Part shown: positions 1 to 10,216 of the stretch, piece after piece | How the letters are laid out: each line of letters begins with the position of its first letter | How positions within the stretch are numbered: the first letter of the stretch is position 1 | Assembly: GCA_949284445.1 (NCBI GenBank) | Contig: CASDVP010000001.1 | Location: 186,001 to 250,000, forward strand | Direction: 5' to 3' | Length of the DNA: 64,000 nucleotides | Source: an uncultured Bacillota bacterium | Lineage (GTDB): Bacteria; Bacillota_I; Bacilli_A; RFN20; CAG-288 | Program-made: the position numbers and the translations under genes | Notes under the pieces: generated by a model | What the model was told of the DNA's origin: nothing | Seen by the model: the letters and a program-made list of their open reading frames with translations, nothing else | Databases searched by the model: none

Positions 1-2768
1 ATGTTGGTACTTTCAGTAATTGTCAATTTGACTTCCGCCGTTACACCACTTCCATCGGTTGCAGTGGCGGTGATTGTGACTTCACCAGCACCATTAGCAC
101 TTACGATACCAGAAGATGACACACTAGCAATATTAGAATCACTTGATGAGAATTTAGCACTCTTATAAGTAGCATCTTCAGGTTCATATGTGACTGTCAA
201 TTTTGTTGTTTCACCGACCTGCAATTCAGTCTTTTCAGCTGACAATGTCAATTTGCTGACTAGAGTAGGCTCAACAACCTGGATCTCTACTTCTCCTGAT
301 ACACCATCTTCGTTTGTGGCTTTGATAATAGCAGTTCCTGTTTTTAATGCAGTAAATGTTCCATATTCAGTATCTAGGTCAATGATATCAGTATTTTCTG
401 TTTCGTAAATCAATGAAGTAGCAGTCGCATTTTCAGGTGTAAATGCCGCATCTACATAACCTATATCACCGACGAGATATTGTTCTTTATCAGCTGTTAA
501 AGTGATTTTGGTCGCAGGAACATAACGGTTCAAGCCTTCGTGTGTTCCGAACTTGTTGATAGTATAGGAACCGAATTCTGCATTGACTTCTAAAACGTCA
601 TCACTTTGATAAGAGATTCCACATATAGCACTATCACCATCTGTGTTTTCAAAAACAGCATCTTGACTCTCGTTGTTTTCAACATAGTTTAAAGTAAAGT
701 TTTTTTCTAAAACAGCAATGGTGAGAACACCATCTTCAGTGATTGTAAATGTCACTTCTTCGCCTAAACCATCAGTATACCCTTTATACACACCTACCAA
801 TTTTTGATTCATCATATCTTTAGGAGTGACGACAATTGTCAAAGTGTTAGAGCGAATCGTCCCTGTCGTATCTGTAGCATATATTTCTGTAGTGCCTTCT
901 TCCAATGCTGTGATCAAGCCTTTATCAGAGACAGTTGCTACTTTTTCATCAGACGAAGAGTAAGTCAATGTTTTATCACTGGAATTTTGAGGCTGGACAT
1001 CAGCAATTATTTGTGATGTTTCACCTACTTTTAAATCTTCATTAGCGCTGATAGTGATGCTGGTGACTGGTACATTTTCAACTTCGACATGGTCATGACA
1101 GCTTTCGTCAGCCATGAGAGCGATGCTATCTAAGGCCATACTGAATGGTTTTCCGAGGAAATTACAGCTGACAACTAATCTTACTTTACTTGCCGGTGTG
1201 AATGATTTTTCTAAAAGTTTCTTATTGTTGATAGAAATATTGTCTTTAACTTCTTGAGTGATATCTAAGGTTGTCCAGTCTTGACCATTGTTAGAAGTTT
1301 CAATCGCAATTTTATCAACAAAATCCATGCCGTCAAAACCGCTTGAATAATACATAGCATAATAGAAGGAAACAGAAGAGACTTGCTGATCGTCGAAATC
1401 AAAAGCTAAATAAGCATCACCGGTTTCTCTACCTTGTTCACCAGGATTCAAGACTAATGCCTTAGCTTCGCCAAACAGATCAGAATAGCCTTGTCTCAAA
1501 GACACTTTATTAGAAGTGATGACAGCAGGTAAATCATTAGCTAACTGATTGGTGGCAGAGACAGCTCCAGTTGATTCATCGACTCTATCAAAGGTGAAAT
1601 TATAAACAGCATCTTTAAGATTTTGTTCAGCTAATGGTTTAACTTTGATAGTGATCTCATTTGATTTTACACCGGTATCTTCACCATCTTTTCCTTCAGC
1701 AACAGCGTAGATTTTAGTCTCACCAGCTTTTAAGCCAGTCACTTCTACAACGCCTTCAGTGAAAGTGTAGTCCACACGACAGACAGTCGGATCTTCAACA
1801 TGCCAAGTTAGAGTCTTTTTATCGGCGGTTTCAGGTAGTCTTTCATAAGAGATTTGAACTTTTTCTTCAATATCTAAGAGAACTTTATCGCCTTCTTTTT
1901 CATATTCACCAATAGGTGCTAAATTCACATCTTCAAGATAAGTATGGACGACAGGTCCATCATATCCTTTATACTCCCAATACTCCATCACATTATCTTC
2001 ATTCGGAGGAGTTGGTAACAACTTATCATCAAAGTATGTTTCATTGAAGTTTCCTAATTTGATCTGGACATATTCATCATCGTTATCAATCTCTTCTAAT
2101 CCGACGATCTGTGTTAAATATCCGGTTTCATAATCGACGTATAAAGCCACATATTGGATATCGTTATACCAAGCGAATTTAAAGACGGTATTATTCAATC
2201 TTGAAACGATTGTCGGATCAGAGATGATATATGCACCGGCTACATATTGAGCATCAGCAGGATCGATTTCTTCAAAGACAGTATCTAATGAGAAATAAGC
2301 ATTTCCTAATGATAAATCAGCATCTTCATAACCTTTATTCAACCATGCTTCTACGGGGTTTGGATTGTCTGGATCAGGTTCAAAATACATATAATTTAGG
2401 CCATTGTAATCGTGATAATAGAGATAAGGATCAACACCCATCTCAGCGGCAGTAGCATCATAAACGATGGTATAACCTTTATAGATGAATTCAGTTGCGA
2501 CTTCTTCACCTTCACCGCCATCATATACTTGAACGGTGTCAATGGTTAAATTACTATAATCTTGTTTCCAAGCATCTTCTAAAGTTTTAGGTTCAACGAC
2601 TGGTTCAGTAGTTGATGAATTAGGTTTATCAGTATTGGTGTTGCTTGAAATCGGTTTATCACCAGTGATCGGATTAGGGCTTAAACTTGAAGAGGAGGTG
2701 GTATCACATGCCACTAAAAGAAGTGCCAGTTGTGTTATTGATAAAAATAATAATTTGTTTCTTTTCAT
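1..2768 (-). CDS. Large Ig-like (Big_2) surface lipoprotein, partial (C-terminus beyond window)
   Basis: The frame is open from the ATG at 2768 to the left edge (at least 922 residues), so the C-terminus is missing. It starts with a lipoprotein signal peptide (MKRNK, hydrophobic run, lipobox LVAC) followed by a Ser/Thr/Pro-rich linker. The middle part reads like a discoidin-type domain that compares a modelled difference (LAFDFDD, IAIETSNNGQDW). The last third has at least three Ig-like repeats of the bacterial Big_2 type (pattern VTSITISA, LKVGETSQI, SSDEKVATVS). A good ribosome site (AGAAAGGAAT) lies in the 16-base gap after the gene ending at 2785, so the two form an operon. It is probably anchored outside the membrane and binds a polymer or host surface; the ligand is unknown. 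Confidence 0.85.
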   Translation of the reverse strand, partial: MKRNKLLFLSITQLALLLVACDTTSSSSLSPNPITGDKPISSNTNTDKPNSSTTEPVVEPKTLEDAWKQDYSNLTIDTVQVYDGGEGEEVATEFIYKGYTIVYDATAAEMGVDPYLYYHDYNGLNYMYFEPDPDNPNPVEAWLNKGYEDADLSLGNAYFSLDTVFEEIDPADAQYVAGAYIISDPTIVSRLNNTVFKFAWYNDIQYVALYVDYETGYLTQIVGLEEIDNDDEYVQIKLGNFNETYFDDKLLPTPPNEDNVMEYWEYKGYDGPVVHTYLEDVNLAPIGEYEKEGDKVLLDIEEKVQISYERLPETADKKTLTWHVEDPTVCRVDYTFTEGVVEVTGLKAGETKIYAVAEGKDGEDTGVKSNEITIKVKPLAEQNLKDAVYNFTFDRVDESTGAVSATNQLANDLPAVITSNKVSLRQGYSDLFGEAKALVLNPGEQGRETGDAYLAFDFDDQQVSSVSFYYAMYYSSGFDGMDFVDKIAIETSNNGQDWTTLDITQEVKDNISINNKKLLEKSFTPASKVRLVVSCNFLGKPFSMALDSIALMADESCHDHVEVENVPVTSITISANEDLKVGETSQIIADVQPQNSSDKTLTYSSSDEKVATVSDKGLITALEEGTTEIYATDTTGTIRSNTLTIVVTPKDMMNQKLVGVYKGYTDGLGEEVTFTITEDGVLTIAVLEKNFTLNYVENNESQDAVFENTDGDSAICGISYQSDDVLEVNAEFGSYTINKFGTHEGLNRYVPATKITLTADKEQYLVGDIGYVDAAFTPENATATSLIYETENTDIIDLDTEYGTFTALKTGTAIIKATNEDGVSGEVEIQVVEPTLVSKLTLSAEKTELQVGETTKLTVTYEPEDATYKSAKFSSSDSNIASVSSSGIVSANGAGEVTITATATDGSGVTAEVKLTITESTN

Positions 2769-2784
2769 AATTGTATTCCTTTCT

Positions 2785-3543
2785 TTAAACAGTCAGATAA
2801 GTTTGAAGGTAGAAATAATTGTATTCAGTATTGAAGTAATAAATGATTTCAACATCGTCTTTATCTGCGATATAGTAGTAATAATATTGCTCTACATAAT
2901 AATCAGCATCTTGTAATTTTTCAGTATAAGCAGAGACATAACTGGAAGTGACTCCATAACAAGCTAGAACTAATGCGTAAGTGGTGGTTGTTATCTGTTG
3001 GATTTGATATTGGAAATAAGGCGCTTCGACTTCAGGTATTTCTTTACCTAAGACTTCTAGAACGAGATCTGTCGGCCAAGAAGTTAATTTGTCTTGATAG
3101 ATATAGGTGTAAATCACAAAATCTTGTTTTTCTAATCCGGCTTGAATGACTAATATTTGGTATTCAGTAACCCGTTGTTGTGCGATCACTGCATTATCGA
3201 CTTCACTAAGAACAAAGCTGTTGAGCCTTAAGGCAACTGTATAATCATCGAGTGCTTTATTAGCGTCGACATCTTTAAGATCAGGTACGATTCTTAAAGT
3301 TTGACTATCTTGTTGCATGAAGACTGAAAGTTCATAACTGTCAGCTGTATAGACCGGGAAAAGAGATGCGTAATCACCTAATACTTCTTCTAGTGCAAGA
3401 GTTAATTTGTCTTCCGAAGGTTCACTTGAACTTTTAGCTATTGATGAAGATATAGGAGGACCATTCGAAGCTGTTAACACATTGCAACTAGTTAAAATTG
3501 CTATCATCAAAAATAGCAGAAAACTTAATTTCTTTTTCAACAT
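2785..3543 (-). CDS. Small lipoprotein of unknown function
   Basis: 252 residues. The signal peptide has basic residues, a hydrophobic stretch and the lipobox LTSC with Cys at about residue 20, then a Ser-rich linker. The rest is an acidic, Tyr-rich domain with no motif I recognise; tyrosines cluster near the C-terminus. The start is supported by CAGGAGCAC upstream. It is the first gene of a two-gene operon with the Ig-like lipoprotein, and a perfect cre box lies about 120 bases upstream, which suggests catabolite control. Function is not assigned. Confidence 0.8.
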   Translation of the reverse strand: MLKKKLSFLLFLMIAILTSCNVLTASNGPPISSSIAKSSSEPSEDKLTLALEEVLGDYASLFPVYTADSYELSVFMQQDSQTLRIVPDLKDVDANKALDDYTVALRLNSFVLSEVDNAVIAQQRVTEYQILVIQAGLEKQDFVIYTYIYQDKLTSWPTDLVLEVLGKEIPEVEAPYFQYQIQQITTTTYALVLACYGVTSSYVSAYTEKLQDADYYVEQYYYYYIADKDDVEIIYYFNTEYNYFYLQTYLTV

Positions 3544-3665
3544 AATGTGCTCCTGATTTGGAATTTAATTGACTAATATCCTTAGCTGTTTCGCTTAGCT
3601 ATATCATTGTTTAATCGCTTTTTAATTACAAGAGAAAAAACAATTTTAATTCGGTGTATCCTATA

Positions 3666-3679
3666 TGTAATCGCTTACA
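3666..3679. promoter_or_regulatory. cre box (CcpA operator)
   Basis: TGTAATCGCTTACA matches the Bacillus cre consensus TGWAANCGNTNWCA at every defined position. It lies upstream of the lipoprotein operon that starts at 3543. The identical sequence on the other strand occurs at 35257-35270, which makes chance less likely. Confidence 0.75.
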
Positions 3680-3917
3680 AAGCGTATTAATTATTATTGT
3701 TTAGACATTTGACGTGTTTTATAAAATAAATGTTTGAATTGTCTCATGTGTTTTTAAATCCAGAAGATAATTATTCATAATGTTGATATAAGTTATCATC
3801 ATTAAAAACGATATGGTGTTAAAGTGAAAAAGAATCAGATTAATAACTATGTCTGAAGCCAACAACATCTAGAGATAGTTTGCTGATTGTTGATTGTTAT
3901 TCGAATCTTAAAACACT

Positions 3918-3946
3918 TTGACAAAAAGTGGTAATGTTACCATAAA
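3918..3946 (+). promoter_or_regulatory. Promoter with palindrome in the spacer
   Basis: TTGACA at 3918-3923 is followed after 17 bases by CATAAA. The spacer contains the perfect inverted repeat GGTAA-TG-TTACC (3930-3941). The start codon of the ATPase pseudogene is at 3964, behind AGAGG. The palindrome could be a repressor operator. Confidence 0.45.
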
Positions 3947-3963
3947 TAATCAAAGAGGCTAAA

Positions 3964-5214
3964 ATGGAAATTGCTAGAAAGAAATATTTAAATGACTTAA
4001 TTATTCACATGAACAATGGAATGATAAAGGTGATAACTGGTATCAGAAGAGCAGGAAAATCTTATTTGTTGTTTTAGTTGTTTAATGATTATCTCTTATC
4101 TCAAGGAGTTCCAGATTCACATATAATAAAAATAGAATTGGATTTAAGGGAGAATAAAGATTATAGAAATCCAGATGTGATTTTGAATTACATCAAGTCA
4201 TTAATTCAGGACAATGACAAATATTTTATTTTATTAGATGAAGTTCAAATGTTAGATGACTTTGAAGAGGTATTAAATTCTTTACTTCATATTTCTAATG
4301 TTGATGTTTATGTGACAGGAAGTAATTTAAGATTCCTTTCTAAGGATATCATCACTGAATTTAGAGGTAAAGGTGATCAAATCCATGTTTATCCTTTAAC
4401 TTTTAAAGAATTTATGCAAGTGTATCAAGGCGATATGTATCACGCTTGGGCTGATTATATTTTATATGGTGGCTTACCTTTTATAACAAAGCTTCAAACA
4501 GAAGAGCAAAAAATAAATTATTTAGCCAATTTATTTGAAGAGACTTATATAAAAGATATACTTGAGCATCACAACATAATGAAAACTCAAGAATTAGAAG
4601 ATTTAATTAATATTTTATCTTCGCAAATCGGTTCTCTGACTAATGCATCTAAAATACAACAAACTTTTAAAAGTGCAATAAAATCGAAAATAAGTATTAA
4701 TACAATTAAACAATATCTTGATTATTTAGAAGACGCCTTTGTTATATCTAAAGCCTATCGTTATGATGTAAATGGAAGAAAATATATCGGTTCCCCATTG
4801 AAATATTATTTTGAAGACATCGGACTTAGAAATGCAAGAATCGGGTTTAGACAAGTAGAAGAAAATCACATCATGAAAAACATCATTTATAACGAACTCA
4901 GATACCGGGGCTTTAATGTTGATGTCAGTGTTGTGAAAAAGAGAGAAGCCTATGCTGGAAAATCAATTCGAAAGTCTTATGAAATTGATTTTATTGCTAA
5001 TTTAGGCAACAAACGATATTACATTCAATCAGTTTTTTCTTTGTCATCTACTGAAAAAGAACATCAAGAAAAACTTTCTTTAGTAAATGTAAATGATTCA
5101 TTTAAAAAAATTATTTTAGTAAAAGATATCACTAACATTATTAGAGATGAGCATGGAATTGTTACAATGAATATCTATGATTTTCTTCTGAATGATAACA
5201 GCTTAGATCTGTAG
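3964..5214 (+). pseudogene. DUF4143/AAA_14-type ATPase, interrupted by in-frame TAG
   Basis: The reading frame starts at ATG 3964 (ribosome site AGAGG) and contains the Walker A motif GIRRAGKS, then hits TAG at 4075-4077 directly after SYLLF. The same frame continues without break to 5214 for 378 more codons. The intact homologue at 22480-23769 reads GKSYLLFNLFYDYL where this gene has SYLLF-stop-LFNDYL, so the stop replaces one residue (Asn in the homologue). Downstream are Walker B (ILLDEVQML), the arginine-type sensor (VTGSN) and the C-terminal DUF4143 nuclease-like domain (EIDFIAN). The family is a large group of DUF4143 ATPases of unclear role, often expanded in gut bacteria. Either it is a pseudogene or the TAG is read through. 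Confidence 0.85.
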
Positions 5215-5353
5215 TTGATTAATTTGACATACATACTCTTTTAAAGCGGTCTTCTTGTAGAAGTTAATAGCAAAAACCTTATCTGCTATTTTTTGATAAA
5301 AGGATTATTATGATGATAGAAAAAAAGGAGGGGATATTTTATTAAGCTTCAAC

Positions 5354-5398
5354 AAAAAAGCTGTGATACACCTCTTATAGAAGTATTATCACAGCTTT
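5354..5398 (-). terminator. Rho-independent terminator after gyrA
   Basis: A perfect 12-base-pair stem (AAAGCTGTGATA / TATCACAGCTTT, 5357-5368 with 5387-5398) lies 24 bases past the gyrA stop. On the minus strand the stem ends in a run of T. It ends the yaaA-recF-gyrB-gyrA operon. Confidence 0.85.
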
Positions 5399-5421
5399 AT
5401 AAACAGCAGTTAGATCTTATT

Positions 5422-8040
5422 TTATTCGTCGTCTGATTCAGAAGCGCGTTTGAGAAGCTCTTGAAGTGCGGGATCTTCTTTTTCAGGTTCCTCTTCTTGA
5501 GGTGATTCAGTCTCTTTAGCTTCGTATTCACTATCAGAGGGTTCGATCGAACAAGAAGAGATAGATTCATTATCGCGAAGCTTGATGATTCTTACACCGA
5601 TGGTGTTTCTGGATAATTGTGAAACTTGAGTGAGAGAAGTTTTAATAGTGGTACCATGATCAGTGATGATGATGATATTTTCATCACCTTTGACGGTTTT
5701 GATAGCTACTAATGAACCGTTCTTATCAGCAACTTTCATCGTCAAGACACCTTTAGAACCTCTAGAAGTGATACGGTATTCGGTTCCAGAAGTGATCTTT
5801 CCGTATCCGTTTGCAGATAAGGAGAAGATCTTATCACCTTCAAGCGAGGTGACAACGCCGACGACTTTCGCTCTTTCAGGTAATTCCATACCTTTGACAC
5901 CGGTAGCTGCTCTTCCCATACAGCGGACATCAGTTTCACGGAATGTGCAGACTTTACCTTCGGAAGAGCCGAGTGAGACTAAGGCAGAACCATCTGTATG
6001 TTTGACATCCAATAATTCATCGCCTTCTCTTAAGCCTAAAGCGATCTTTCCATTAGAATTGATGTTAGCAAAATCAGTAGCTTTACATCTCTTGACGACA
6101 CCCATTTTGGTGGTGAAGAAGAGATAGGAGTTTTCGTCATAAGAATCCATAGAGATGATGGCATTGATCTTTTCACCATCGACCAAGCGTAAGAAGTTGA
6201 CGGCTGGTATACCTTTAGAAGTGCGGCTTCCCTCTTGAATCATATATCCTCTAGCACGATAGACTTTACCTAAGTTAGTGAAGAAGAGAACATCAGTCTT
6301 TGTGCGAGAATGAGTGAGGATCTCCACATCATCATCTTCTTTAGTCTTGATGCCTTGGATACCTACACCACCTCTGTTTTGAGTTTTGAATTCAGAAGGA
6401 TCGACTCTCTTGATATAACCGCCTCTAGTCAAGATGATCAGAATCTCTTTATTAGCGATCAAATCTTCGTCATCTTCGTCATAGTCGACGTCGGAGATTT
6501 CAGTTCTTCTTGCATCACCATATTTTTGTTTGATCTCTTCAAGCTCAGAGATGAGGACATTTTCTAATGTTCCTTTATCAGAAAGAATGGCTTGATATTC
6601 TTTGCAATCAGCTTCTAAAGCAATCTTTTCATCAGCGTATTTCTGTCTTTCTAAGCCTGTCAATTTTCTGAGCTGCATATCCAAGATGTTTTTGCACTGA
6701 ATATCGTCTAAATTAAAGCGAGTCTTTAATCTTTCAGTGGCTTCTTCGTTAGTGCTTGATGATCTGATGATATGAATTGTTTCATCGATAGCATCAGCGA
6801 TCAATAAGATACCATCTAAGATGTGAATTCGGGCTTGGGCTTTCTTTAAATTATATTTGGTACGGTTAGTGATGACTTCCTCTTGGAATTTGATATAGAT
6901 GTCTAAAGCTTGTTTCATGGTGAGCACTTTTGGTGTTCCATGATCAAGAGCTAACATGTTGACTGCAAAAGAAGATTGAAGAGCGGTATAGTGGAAAAGA
7001 TGATTTAAAACCAGATCAGCGATCGCGCCTTTTTTTAGCGTGACAACGAATCTTGTTCCGACTTTATCTGAAGAGTAATCAGCGACAGCTGCGATGCCAT
7101 CGATGGTTTTATTATCGGATAAGTCGACGATCTTTTTGACCAGATCGCTTTTGTTGACCATGTAAGGGAGTTCGGTGAAGACGATCTCTTGACGATCGCC
7201 TTTTTCTACGATCTCATATTTTGAACGGATTTTAACTGAGCCTCTACCGGTTTCAAAATAGCGTTTGATGCCGTTTCTTCCCATGATGATACCACCGCCA
7301 GGGAAATCAGGACCTTTGATGATGTCCATGAGCTCTAAGACGGTCATTTCAGGATTTTTGATCAAAGCTTGAACTGCAGAGATCGTCTCAGTCAGATTGT
7401 GAGGAGGGATAGAAGTCGCCATACCAACAGCGATACCAGAGGTCTCATTACATAATAAGTTTGGGAATCTTGAAGGTAAAACGGTGGGTTCTTGTCCTTC
7501 GTTATCGTAAGTATCCATGAAAGAGACGGTTTCTTTATCCATATCACGAACCATCTCTAAGGCGATTTTACTCATTCTAGCTTCGGTGTAACGGCTAGCA
7601 GCAGGTTCATCACCATCTGGAGAACCGAAGTTACCATGACCTTGAACCAGAGGATAACGCATCGAGAAGTTTTGTGCTAAACGGCACATTGCTAAATAGA
7701 TAGCTGAATCACCATGAGGGTGATATTTACCCATGACATCACCGACGATTCTAGCTGATTTCTTAAACGGTTTATCGGGAGTGACGCCCATTTCAGACAT
7801 CGAATAAAGAATTCTTCTTTGAACAGGTTTTAAACCATCTCTAGCATCAGGAACTGAACGGGAAGTCAAAGTGGAAACTGCATAATCAAGGAAGGCATCA
7901 CGGATCTGCTGACCGAATTCAGTCGGAGATATACCGCTGACAATACCATCTTGTAAACCTTCGATACCACCAGAACTTTTTTCTTCTTTAGTATCAGCGT
8001 TAGTATCAACGTTTAATTCTTTTTCTTCATTATTATCCAT
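5422..8040 (-). CDS. gyrA: DNA gyrase subunit A
   Basis: 872 residues, the usual length. GyrA breaks and rejoins DNA through a catalytic tyrosine and works with GyrB to add negative supercoils. The tyrosine is Y151 in the motif ASRYTEARM. The quinolone region is at 107-123 ([12 protein letters not shown]), with Ser at 112 but Leu at 116 where Asp or Glu is usual. The C-terminal domain carries a GyrA box (QNRGGVGI, about residue 551), which separates it from ParC. The tail is acidic. It follows gyrB by 18 bases in the same operon and is followed by a strong terminator. Confidence 0.97.
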   Translation of the reverse strand: MDNNEEKELNVDTNADTKEEKSSGGIEGLQDGIVSGISPTEFGQQIRDAFLDYAVSTLTSRSVPDARDGLKPVQRRILYSMSEMGVTPDKPFKKSARIVGDVMGKYHPHGDSAIYLAMCRLAQNFSMRYPLVQGHGNFGSPDGDEPAASRYTEARMSKIALEMVRDMDKETVSFMDTYDNEGQEPTVLPSRFPNLLCNETSGIAVGMATSIPPHNLTETISAVQALIKNPEMTVLELMDIIKGPDFPGGGIIMGRNGIKRYFETGRGSVKIRSKYEIVEKGDRQEIVFTELPYMVNKSDLVKKIVDLSDNKTIDGIAAVADYSSDKVGTRFVVTLKKGAIADLVLNHLFHYTALQSSFAVNMLALDHGTPKVLTMKQALDIYIKFQEEVITNRTKYNLKKAQARIHILDGILLIADAIDETIHIIRSSSTNEEATERLKTRFNLDDIQCKNILDMQLRKLTGLERQKYADEKIALEADCKEYQAILSDKGTLENVLISELEEIKQKYGDARRTEISDVDYDEDDEDLIANKEILIILTRGGYIKRVDPSEFKTQNRGGVGIQGIKTKEDDDVEILTHSRTKTDVLFFTNLGKVYRARGYMIQEGSRTSKGIPAVNFLRLVDGEKINAIISMDSYDENSYLFFTTKMGVVKRCKATDFANINSNGKIALGLREGDELLDVKHTDGSALVSLGSSEGKVCTFRETDVRCMGRAATGVKGMELPERAKVVGVVTSLEGDKIFSLSANGYGKITSGTEYRITSRGSKGVLTMKVADKNGSLVAIKTVKGDENIIIITDHGTTIKTSLTQVSQLSRNTIGVRIIKLRDNESISSCSIEPSDSEYEAKETESPQEEEPEKEDPALQELLKRASESDDE

Positions 8041-8058
8041 AATATCCTAGTTCTCCTT

Positions 8059-10215
8059 TTAGATATCGAGATTCTTGACGAATTTAGCGTTAGCGGTGAT
8101 GTAGTCTTTTCTCGGCTCAACATTTTCACCCATCAAATCGATCAGAGCATCATTAGCGGCTTGAGCATCTTCAATGGTGACTCTTAACATTTTACGGTGA
8201 TCTTTATCCATGGTTGTGTCATGTAATTGGCTAGCGTCCATTTCACCTAAACCTTTATAACGCTGTAGACTAAAGCGAGCATTTAACGGTAATTTTGATT
8301 TGATATAAGCTAGTTCATCATCGCTGAAAGCGTAGTATTGTTTCCCTTGGTAAGTGACTTGGTAAAGAGGTGGTTGAGCGATATATAAATGACCTTCTTC
8401 GATCAAAGGTTTCATGAAACGATAGAAGAATGTCATTAATAGAATACGGATGTGAGAACCATCGACATCAGCATCAGTCATGATGATGACCTTATCATAT
8501 TTGATCTTAGACACATCGAAAGCTTCACCTTGACCAGCACCGATAGCTGTAACCATATTATAGATTTCAGCATTCTTTTCTATTCTAGTAGCTTGAGCTT
8601 TTTCAACATTTAAAATCTTACCTCTTAAAGGTAAAATGGCTTGTGTATTAGCATCTCTACCGCTCTTTGCAGAACCACCTGCTGAATTACCTTCAACGAT
8701 AAAGAGTTCACGTTCTTTAGGATTTTTAGAAACACAATCGGTCAATTTATCAGGAAGACCAGCGCCGACAGAGCTTCTTCCTTGGGCTTGAGCACGTGCT
8801 TTTTCAGCTGCTCTTCTACCTTTGAAAGCTGATAAAACTCTTTCGAACCAAGCGCGACCTTCTTTAGGGTTTTCTAATAGCCATTCACGTAAGTAGTCAC
8901 CGACGATAGAGGAAACAACTTTTCTGACTTCGTCATTTCCTAATTTATCTTTGACCTGACCTTCGTATTGAGGATTGGAATGCTTGATAGATAAAACTAC
9001 GGTGAGACCTTCTGCGCAGTCTTCAGAGCGGAAGTTATCATCGCTAGCTTTTAACCACCCTTTAGCTTTGAAATAATTGTTTAATTCACGACCTAAAGCT
9101 AATCTAAAGCCTTCCTCATGCGTACCACCGCCAGTAGTTCTGATGTTATTACAGAAGGAGTTCATGTTGAAAACACCGCCTCTTGTCGGTTGCATCGCGC
9201 ATTCAACGATGATAGTGGTGGTCTCTTCAGGACCGGTGGTCACAGTCGATTCACCGCTGATATATGGTATGCTATCAAAAACAACATCCTTTTCACCGTT
9301 GATATAAGCGACATATTCTTGAATACCGCCTTGGAAGCAATAATGAGTTTTTAAAGGCTCTTCAGGATTTCTTAAGTCTTCTAATGTGATATCTAAACCT
9401 TTGGTTAAATAGGCGGTTTGACGGATGTAGGTGTTGATGGTGGAAAAATCAAAAGTGGTGGTTTCTTTAAAGATCTCCGGATCTGGAGTGAACTCAACAG
9501 TTGTACCAGTTTTTTCAATCGGACAATCTCCGATGATCTTTAAACCAGGAGCGATAGTGTGACCGCCGTTTTCAAATTCGATCTGATGGATCTTTCCATC
9601 ACGATAGACGGTGACTTTGACATAAGTTGATAAAGCGTTGACAGCTTTAACACCTACGCCGTGAAGACCGCCTGACATCTTATAACCGGTTTTATCATTA
9701 AACTTACCACCAGCGTGAAGAATCGTATAAACAGTTTCGACAGTTGATAATCCGGTCTGTGCATTCGTATCACAAGGGATACCACGACCGTCATCTTCAA
9801 CGCGGATGCGGTTGATAGGATTCTTATCTGTTCCTGGAAGAATGGTGACATGTATATGCTTACAATAGCCAGCGAGAGCTTCATCGATACCGTTATCGAC
9901 AGCTTCTCTGACTAAATGGTGTAAACCTTTAGCAGAAGTGGTACCGATATACATGCCAGGTCTTTGTCTGACAGCTTCAAGACCAGCTAAGATCTCAATA
10001 TCATCACCCGTGTAATCTTCTTTGGCTTTGAGCATTTCTTCTTCTTGCTCTTCGCTTAAAGCTTTATGCTCAACGTGCTCTTCGTCAAAGACTTCTTCGG
10101 TGACTTCTTCTTGTTTGAATTGCTGAACTGGTTGTTTGGCCTCAGCTTTGGCGACTTCTTCAACTTTTTTTAGTTGTTTTTCTAATGCCTTTTTTCTTTC
10201 TTCTTCAGTTGACAT
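8059..10215 (-). CDS. gyrB: DNA gyrase subunit B
   Basis: 718 residues. This is the ATPase subunit of gyrase. GHKL ATP-site motifs are visible (DNGIDEA, EDDGRGIP, GLHGVG), as are the TOPRIM motifs EGNSAGG and DADVDGSH and the conserved PLRGKILNVEK. The first ~67 residues are an extra Glu/Lys-rich segment before the usual start near GLEAVRQRPGMYIG; the frame and ribosome site (AGGAAATAAA) support the ATG used. recF lies immediately upstream (1-base gap) and gyrA downstream. Confidence 0.97.
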   Translation of the reverse strand: MSTEEERKKALEKQLKKVEEVAKAEAKQPVQQFKQEEVTEEVFDEEHVEHKALSEEQEEEMLKAKEDYTGDDIEILAGLEAVRQRPGMYIGTTSAKGLHHLVREAVDNGIDEALAGYCKHIHVTILPGTDKNPINRIRVEDDGRGIPCDTNAQTGLSTVETVYTILHAGGKFNDKTGYKMSGGLHGVGVKAVNALSTYVKVTVYRDGKIHQIEFENGGHTIAPGLKIIGDCPIEKTGTTVEFTPDPEIFKETTTFDFSTINTYIRQTAYLTKGLDITLEDLRNPEEPLKTHYCFQGGIQEYVAYINGEKDVVFDSIPYISGESTVTTGPEETTTIIVECAMQPTRGGVFNMNSFCNNIRTTGGGTHEEGFRLALGRELNNYFKAKGWLKASDDNFRSEDCAEGLTVVLSIKHSNPQYEGQVKDKLGNDEVRKVVSSIVGDYLREWLLENPKEGRAWFERVLSAFKGRRAAEKARAQAQGRSSVGAGLPDKLTDCVSKNPKERELFIVEGNSAGGSAKSGRDANTQAILPLRGKILNVEKAQATRIEKNAEIYNMVTAIGAGQGEAFDVSKIKYDKVIIMTDADVDGSHIRILLMTFFYRFMKPLIEEGHLYIAQPPLYQVTYQGKQYYAFSDDELAYIKSKLPLNARFSLQRYKGLGEMDASQLHDTTMDKDHRKMLRVTIEDAQAANDALIDLMGENVEPRKDYITANAKFVKNLDI

Positions 10216-10216
10216 T

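Larger units (their letters stand above)
3544..3963. other. Intergenic region between divergent genes
   Basis: 420 bases separating the minus-strand lipoprotein operon from the plus-strand ATPase pseudogene. It holds a cre box at 3666-3679 and a promoter with an internal palindrome at 3918-3946. Apart from these I see only AT-rich sequence. Confidence 0.6.

Noticed and set aside
5663-6127. Plus-strand 154-codon frame inside gyrA
   Set aside because: It is antisense to the conserved gyrA coding sequence and has no start signal; a shadow frame.
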